Assembly (NCBI GenBank): GCA_039995105.1
Contig: CP146203.1
Coordinates: 868,001 to 932,000, forward strand
From: Jonesiaceae bacterium BS-20
GTDB taxonomy: Bacteria > Actinomycetota > Actinomycetes > Actinomycetales > Cellulomonadaceae
Reading direction: 5' to 3'
DNA: 64,000 bases
Shown here: piece by piece, positions 60,349 through 64,000 of the stretch
Numbering within the stretch: position 1 is the stretch's first letter
How the letters are laid out: each line of letters begins with the position of its first letter
The notes under the pieces: generated by a model
What the model saw: only the letters and a program-made list of their open reading frames with translations
Told to the model about the DNA's origin: nothing
Database searches by the model: none
Position numbers and translations under genes: made by a program

Positions 60349-61359
60349 ATGCCTGAGGGTCACACGGTTCACCGTCTTGCCAACACATTTGCAGCATTAT
60401 TTACCGGTCAGCAGCTAGGGATTTCCAGTCCCCAAGGAAGATTTGCTGATGGTGCCGCCGTCATTGACGGGCGGTGGCTGGTCGCGTCCCAAGCGTACGG
60501 AAAGCACATGTACTTGGGGTTTGGAGACGAGCCAGCGCGCTCGGAAGAAGATTTGCTGTGGCTCCGTGTCCACTTAGGTCTGTACGGATCATGGACATTT
60601 TCTTCCGATGGCACCGCCAATGTGGCCCACGCAATTGGGGCGCCGCGCAAACGGATTGGTGAGCGGGAAACCACGCTGGCCCCGCAGGATCCCGGTGAAG
60701 GGTCCAGTTTTGTTGCCGGGCTTGCCGGTGATGGGGTGTGGCAGCCACCTCCACCGCGCGGCCAGGTGCGGGCCCGCTTGGAGACCGAGTGGGCCGTGGC
60801 GGATCTCAACGGTCCCAGCGCCTGCGAGGTCATTGACTCTGAAGCCAAGCTAATTTCCGTTGCCAAACTGGGCCCGGACCCAATCCGCCACGACGCTGAT
60901 GCGCAACTGTTTATTGACCGGGCTAAGCGCTCACGCACCTCAATTGGTGCGATGTTGATGAACCAGCAGATCATCGCTGGGGTGGGCAATATTTACCGCG
61001 CGGAAGCGTTGTTTCGAGCAGGGATCGATCCACTGGCGCCCGGAAACACGCTGACGTCTTCCCAACTGCAAGATATTTGGGATGACCTAGTCATTCTCAT
61101 GCGTGACGGGGTGCGGGTCGGGGCAATCATCACGACCGAGCCGGCTGACAGGCTCAAGGGTCTGAGCGCCAAGGACTTTGAGCCCGGGCGCCCGGTGACC
61201 CGTCAAAACACCGATGATGACCCGGATGCGGTGCCACGCAACCAGAGCTTTTACACGTATCACCGCACGGGGTCCCCGTGCCGCCTGTGCCAAACGCCCA
61301 TTGCCATGCGCGAGCTGCAGGCCCGTAAATTATATTGGTGCCCAACCTGCCAAAAGTAG
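60349..61359 (+). CDS. nei: Fpg/Nei family DNA glycosylase (endonuclease VIII type)
   Basis: 336 residues. The N-terminal MPEGHTVHRLANTFAAL has the catalytic Pro2 and Glu3 and the PEGHT form of Nei proteins. The helix-two-turn-helix is MLMNQQIIAGVGNIYRAEALFRAGI. A C-terminal zinc finger CRLCQTPIAMRELQARKLYWCPTCQ is present. It excises oxidised bases and nicks the strand. It is longer than E. coli Nei owing to a ~45-residue Gly/Pro insertion near residue 120. Confidence 0.93.
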   Translation: MPEGHTVHRLANTFAALFTGQQLGISSPQGRFADGAAVIDGRWLVASQAYGKHMYLGFGDEPARSEEDLLWLRVHLGLYGSWTFSSDGTANVAHAIGAPRKRIGERETTLAPQDPGEGSSFVAGLAGDGVWQPPPPRGQVRARLETEWAVADLNGPSACEVIDSEAKLISVAKLGPDPIRHDADAQLFIDRAKRSRTSIGAMLMNQQIIAGVGNIYRAEALFRAGIDPLAPGNTLTSSQLQDIWDDLVILMRDGVRVGAIITTEPADRLKGLSAKDFEPGRPVTRQNTDDDPDAVPRNQSFYTYHRTGSPCRLCQTPIAMRELQARKLYWCPTCQK

Positions 61360-61378
61360 TTAGGGAACAGACAGCATG

Positions 61379-61435
61379 GCCCGGTACCGGCCGTGAACTG
61401 CAATAACAGTTCGCAGCCGCTACCGGGCTATTCTT
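61379..61435. terminator. Terminator between nei and the Eis-like gene
   Basis: Interrupted stem: outer GCCCGGTA/TACCGGGC, middle GGC/GCC and inner GAACTG/CAGTTC segments, then TATTCTTT. Lies between convergent genes. Confidence 0.75.
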
Positions 61436-61447
61436 TGCCAATATGGT

Positions 61448-62773
61448 TTAGAACATCCAGGTGGCAACCGGTGCGTTGGGCCAGGCAAAACTTGCCGATG
61501 CCTGAGCCAGCGCCCGTGGGTCAGCTGCGGTCACGCTACCCGCGCCGGCAAATGCGGTGAGGGAGCCGGCTCCGAGATACACGGCTCCCAGGTGGGAGAT
61601 GTCCAGGGTGATCTGGGCTGGCTCGGTACTGCGCTCAATGACTGGCTTCGCGGTTCCACTTGGCCCACCAAATGCTTGGGCGCTGATGCGCCAGCGGCCG
61701 GCATTTTCGGTGATGTCCCTGTCCGTCACCTCAATGACAATGTCGAGGTCCGCGCTGTACTGGCGTCCCGCAAGCGCTGTAGGCAGGTCGATGATCCGGA
61801 CCCACATGTTGTCTACAATTGTTTGGTTGACTTCGCGGTTGTTGACCAAGAGGTTGATGATTGGGTCATCCGTGGCCAGCATGTAGGGAATGACTACACT
61901 GCTGAGGTCGAAGTTGATTAAGGTTGACCATAGCCGGTGTGCTGCTGCTGGATCGAGCGCGGCGGTCTCGGTGACCTCGACGGTTCCGGTTGGACCGGTT
62001 GGCTGCCATGTAAGGGATCGACGGAATGTTCCGTAGGCAACCGGTTTACCATCACGTTCAACGACTACAATGCGCTGCGGCTCGCGGCCTCCCTCGAGGT
62101 CAATGCCGCAGTGCCAGCGGTCTTTGAGGGCTTCGGTTTCCCGGCCTACCCAACCTGGCCGGTTCAGACCGGTGTTGCCAACGAGTTGGCCCGCTTGGAA
62201 GTGAACCGTGTCAATGAGGTTTGCGTGTAATTCCTTACTCCTGGTCTCGATCCGGACGGTCAGTTCCTCGGACCCCTCAACCGGTTTGAGAGCAGCACCG
62301 CGCGGGATCTTGATCCGGACGTCTTGACTGGCGGGGCCGTAGCCAAACCGGCCGTAGATGGTGGGCTCGGCGGCAAAGAGCGCGGAGACCGCCTCACCCT
62401 TCCTGCGGCAGTCCGCAAAGTGCGTCTCGATCATGGCCCGCAAAATCCCTCGGCGCCGGTATTGCGGGTGGACCCCAACCATGGTCAGACCGCTGACGGG
62501 TAGGGTAGTTCCGGGAACAGGAAACTTACGGAACGCAAAGCTGGAGTGCATTGCGGCGACTTGGTTCTCGTCTTCGATCAACCAGGTGCGGTCAAAATCG
62601 AGCGGGTTTGGGACGGTCTTCAGTGCGGCGTACGACGTATTGTTGGGGAAGGCCCAAGCGTCTTGGGTAATGATTGCATCCACGTCTTGTTCGGTCGCGG
62701 TGCGCATAGTGAGTCCCGCCGCAAGCGCCTGAGCTGGTGCGGAACCTGTTGAGGGGGTTGATACTGAAGTCAT
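61448..62773 (-). CDS. Eis-like GNAT acetyltransferase
   Basis: 441 residues from ATG 62773. The first GNAT domain holds LTMVGVHPQYRRRGILRAMIETHFADCRRKGEAVSALFAAEPTIYGRFGYG, the Eis acetyl-CoA motif; a second degenerate GNAT domain and a C-terminal sterol-carrier-like domain follow (RWRISAQAFG to the LGAVYLGAGSLTAFAGAG end). The C-terminus Phe carboxylate (WMF) is conserved, as it takes part in catalysis in Eis. Members acetylate amines, including aminoglycosides in M. tuberculosis; substrate here unknown. Confidence 0.92.
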   Translation of the reverse strand: MTSVSTPSTGSAPAQALAAGLTMRTATEQDVDAIITQDAWAFPNNTSYAALKTVPNPLDFDRTWLIEDENQVAAMHSSFAFRKFPVPGTTLPVSGLTMVGVHPQYRRRGILRAMIETHFADCRRKGEAVSALFAAEPTIYGRFGYGPASQDVRIKIPRGAALKPVEGSEELTVRIETRSKELHANLIDTVHFQAGQLVGNTGLNRPGWVGRETEALKDRWHCGIDLEGGREPQRIVVVERDGKPVAYGTFRRSLTWQPTGPTGTVEVTETAALDPAAAHRLWSTLINFDLSSVVIPYMLATDDPIINLLVNNREVNQTIVDNMWVRIIDLPTALAGRQYSADLDIVIEVTDRDITENAGRWRISAQAFGGPSGTAKPVIERSTEPAQITLDISHLGAVYLGAGSLTAFAGAGSVTAADPRALAQASASFAWPNAPVATWMF

Positions 62774-62864
62774 ACTCTCACCCTGACACGGTGTGCCAGT
62801 TAGATCCACTGTTATATGCCCGATTGTTCTGTCAGAGAAGTTTTTCCTGCCGTCGTCGCGATTC

Positions 62865-63923
62865 CTACGCCTGGACCTGCGCATTTGCGGCGATCAGCGC
62901 CCTGACCGCGGTCGAGTCTCCCTGGGCAATGATGGAGGTGACCGCTGTGTCTTGCCAGAGTTGGAGCCGCTGTGCCATGCGATCAACCGGGCCAACCAAA
63001 GCGATATCATCGATAAGTTCCAACGGTATTGCCGCCATGGCCCCTGCTTTATCACCGGCAAGGTATTTGGCTTGCACTTCATCACAAACCTCGGCGTAAC
63101 CCAACCGGTCGATTGCGTTGCGGTGAAAGTTTGCCTCCTTGGCACCCATACCGCCAATGTAAAGGGCAATGACCGGCCGCACCTGGTCGGCGGCCTCCTT
63201 GACTGTTTGCCCGTGCGCGACTAGGACGGAAGCACTTACCTCGAAGTCTCGTTCCGCGCTGAGCTCGGGACTACGTCGACTGAATCCTTGGGCGAGTAAC
63301 TCGCGGAACTCCTGATCTTGGCGAGGACTGTAGAACGCGGGTAGCCAGCCGTCCGCGATCTCGGCTGCCAGCGCAATGTTCTTGGGTCCCTCGGCAGCCA
63401 AGTGAATTGGCAAATTGGGGCGTAGGGGATGAACCGTTGACCGCAACGGCCGGCCCAATCCGCTGATGAGGGGATTGCCCTCTTGAGTGGGCAGCGGAAG
63501 CTTGAAGAACTGGCCATCGTAAGTCACCGGTGCGTTGCGGGCGAAAACCTGGCGCACAATATCTATGTATTCGCGGGTACGAGCTAGTGGCCGGCCATAT
63601 GGTTGGCCGTACCAGCCCTCAACTACTTGGGGGCCGGACACCCCTAAGCCCATGATGAATCTGCCACCGGTCAGGTGGTCCATGGAAATAGCGGCCATAG
63701 CCGCGGCTGTCGGTGTGCGGGCACTCATCTGCATGACCGCGGTTCCTAACCGGATATTGCTGGTTGCGGCACCCCACCATGCTAAGGGAGTTAAGGCATC
63801 GGACCCGTATGCTTCCGCGGTCCAAAAGGAATCTACTCCTGCGCGCTCGGCCGCGACCAAGATCTGTGCCATATCCTTTGGAGGACCGGCCTGCCAATAA
63901 CCTGCGTTGATACCAATTTTCAT
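62865..63923 (-). CDS. LLM-class F420-dependent oxidoreductase
   Basis: 352 residues. MKIGINAGYWQAGPPKDMAQILVAAERAGVDSFWTAEAYGSDALTPLAWW, GTAVMQMSARTP, MDHLTGGRFIMGLGVSGPQVVEGWYGQPY and LPIHLAAEGPKNIALAAEIADGWLP follow the luciferase-like barrel of the F420 group. Its presence suggests the host makes coenzyme F420. GAGGAACC stands before ATG 63923. Substrate unknown. Confidence 0.92.
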   Translation of the reverse strand: MKIGINAGYWQAGPPKDMAQILVAAERAGVDSFWTAEAYGSDALTPLAWWGAATSNIRLGTAVMQMSARTPTAAAMAAISMDHLTGGRFIMGLGVSGPQVVEGWYGQPYGRPLARTREYIDIVRQVFARNAPVTYDGQFFKLPLPTQEGNPLISGLGRPLRSTVHPLRPNLPIHLAAEGPKNIALAAEIADGWLPAFYSPRQDQEFRELLAQGFSRRSPELSAERDFEVSASVLVAHGQTVKEAADQVRPVIALYIGGMGAKEANFHRNAIDRLGYAEVCDEVQAKYLAGDKAGAMAAIPLELIDDIALVGPVDRMAQRLQLWQDTAVTSIIAQGDSTAVRALIAANAQVQA

Positions 63924-64000
63924 GGTGGTTCCTCACCCTTGAGGTTGAAATGTGTGGGCAAGCACGATCTTGCGTACCCACACATTGGACAGTATCAGGG

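Overview
The window looks like a chromosomal segment of an Actinomycetota bacterium, probably in the Micrococcales/Actinomycetales range, of moderately high G+C (judged by eye). The evidence is lineage-typical content: ClpS followed by a DUF2017 protein, murI with a metallo-beta-lactamase protein, a DUF3054 membrane protein, DUF4916, an actinobacterial GroES-like protein, an Rv2466c-like (mycothiol-type) DsbA-fold protein, an Eis-like acetyltransferase, an F420-type LLM oxidoreductase and GlbO. GTG and TTG starts are frequent. No phage, transposase or CRISPR array was seen.

Layout. 1-8.1 kb is housekeeping: pncB (partial), clpS, DUF2017, murI, MBL, rdgB, DUF3054, an ABC-F protein, DUF4916, thioredoxin, trmB. 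8.3-15.9 kb is a divergent pair of large secreted glycan-degrading proteins, a GH30 enzyme and an RCC1/GH43 protein, separated by a 295-base control region with three near-identical palindromes. 16.2-22.1 kb holds tRNA-Leu, bcp, a GroES-like gene, three identical tRNA-Lys genes, dps, a Sua5/YciO protein, an ATP-grasp protein, an ankyrin protein and an unknown membrane protein. 22.2-28.8 kb is a GH127 beta-L-arabinofuranosidase operon with a CUT1 sugar ABC transporter and a divergent LacI regulator. 28.8-30.5 kb holds an OmpA-domain protein and a lipoprotein gene broken by two in-frame stops. 30.7-39.8 kb is mixed metabolism: GNAT, PhnA, a tiny Cys-rich protein, a rhodanese lipoprotein behind a CsoR/CstR-like palindrome, an amino-acid permease, tRNA-Arg, corA, arcC, rnhA, map, orn, tRNA-His, DUF4442. 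40-46 kb has an uncharacterised small protein, two dynamin/Era-like GTPases, an SSB paralogue and ettA. 46-64 kb has thioesterases, glbO, PTS EI/EIIB/EIIA, MscS, pepN, an Rv2466c-like protein, PepO, rpiB, nei, an Eis-like protein and an LLM oxidoreductase.

How the parts fit. The two secreted enzymes (GH30 of endo-beta-1,6-galactanase type and GH43 of exo-beta-1,3-galactanase type) and the intracellular GH127 with its ABC importer make a coherent route for plant type II arabinogalactan or arabinogalactan-protein glycans: surface cleavage, oligosaccharide import, cytosolic removal of L-arabinofuranose. This is inference from families and motifs. The most unusual object is the 1083-residue protein at 12687-15938. 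It carries a complete sortase-type sorting signal in its middle, followed by a second signal-peptide-like segment and then the GH43 domain, which suggests a fused gene or a natural polyprotein.
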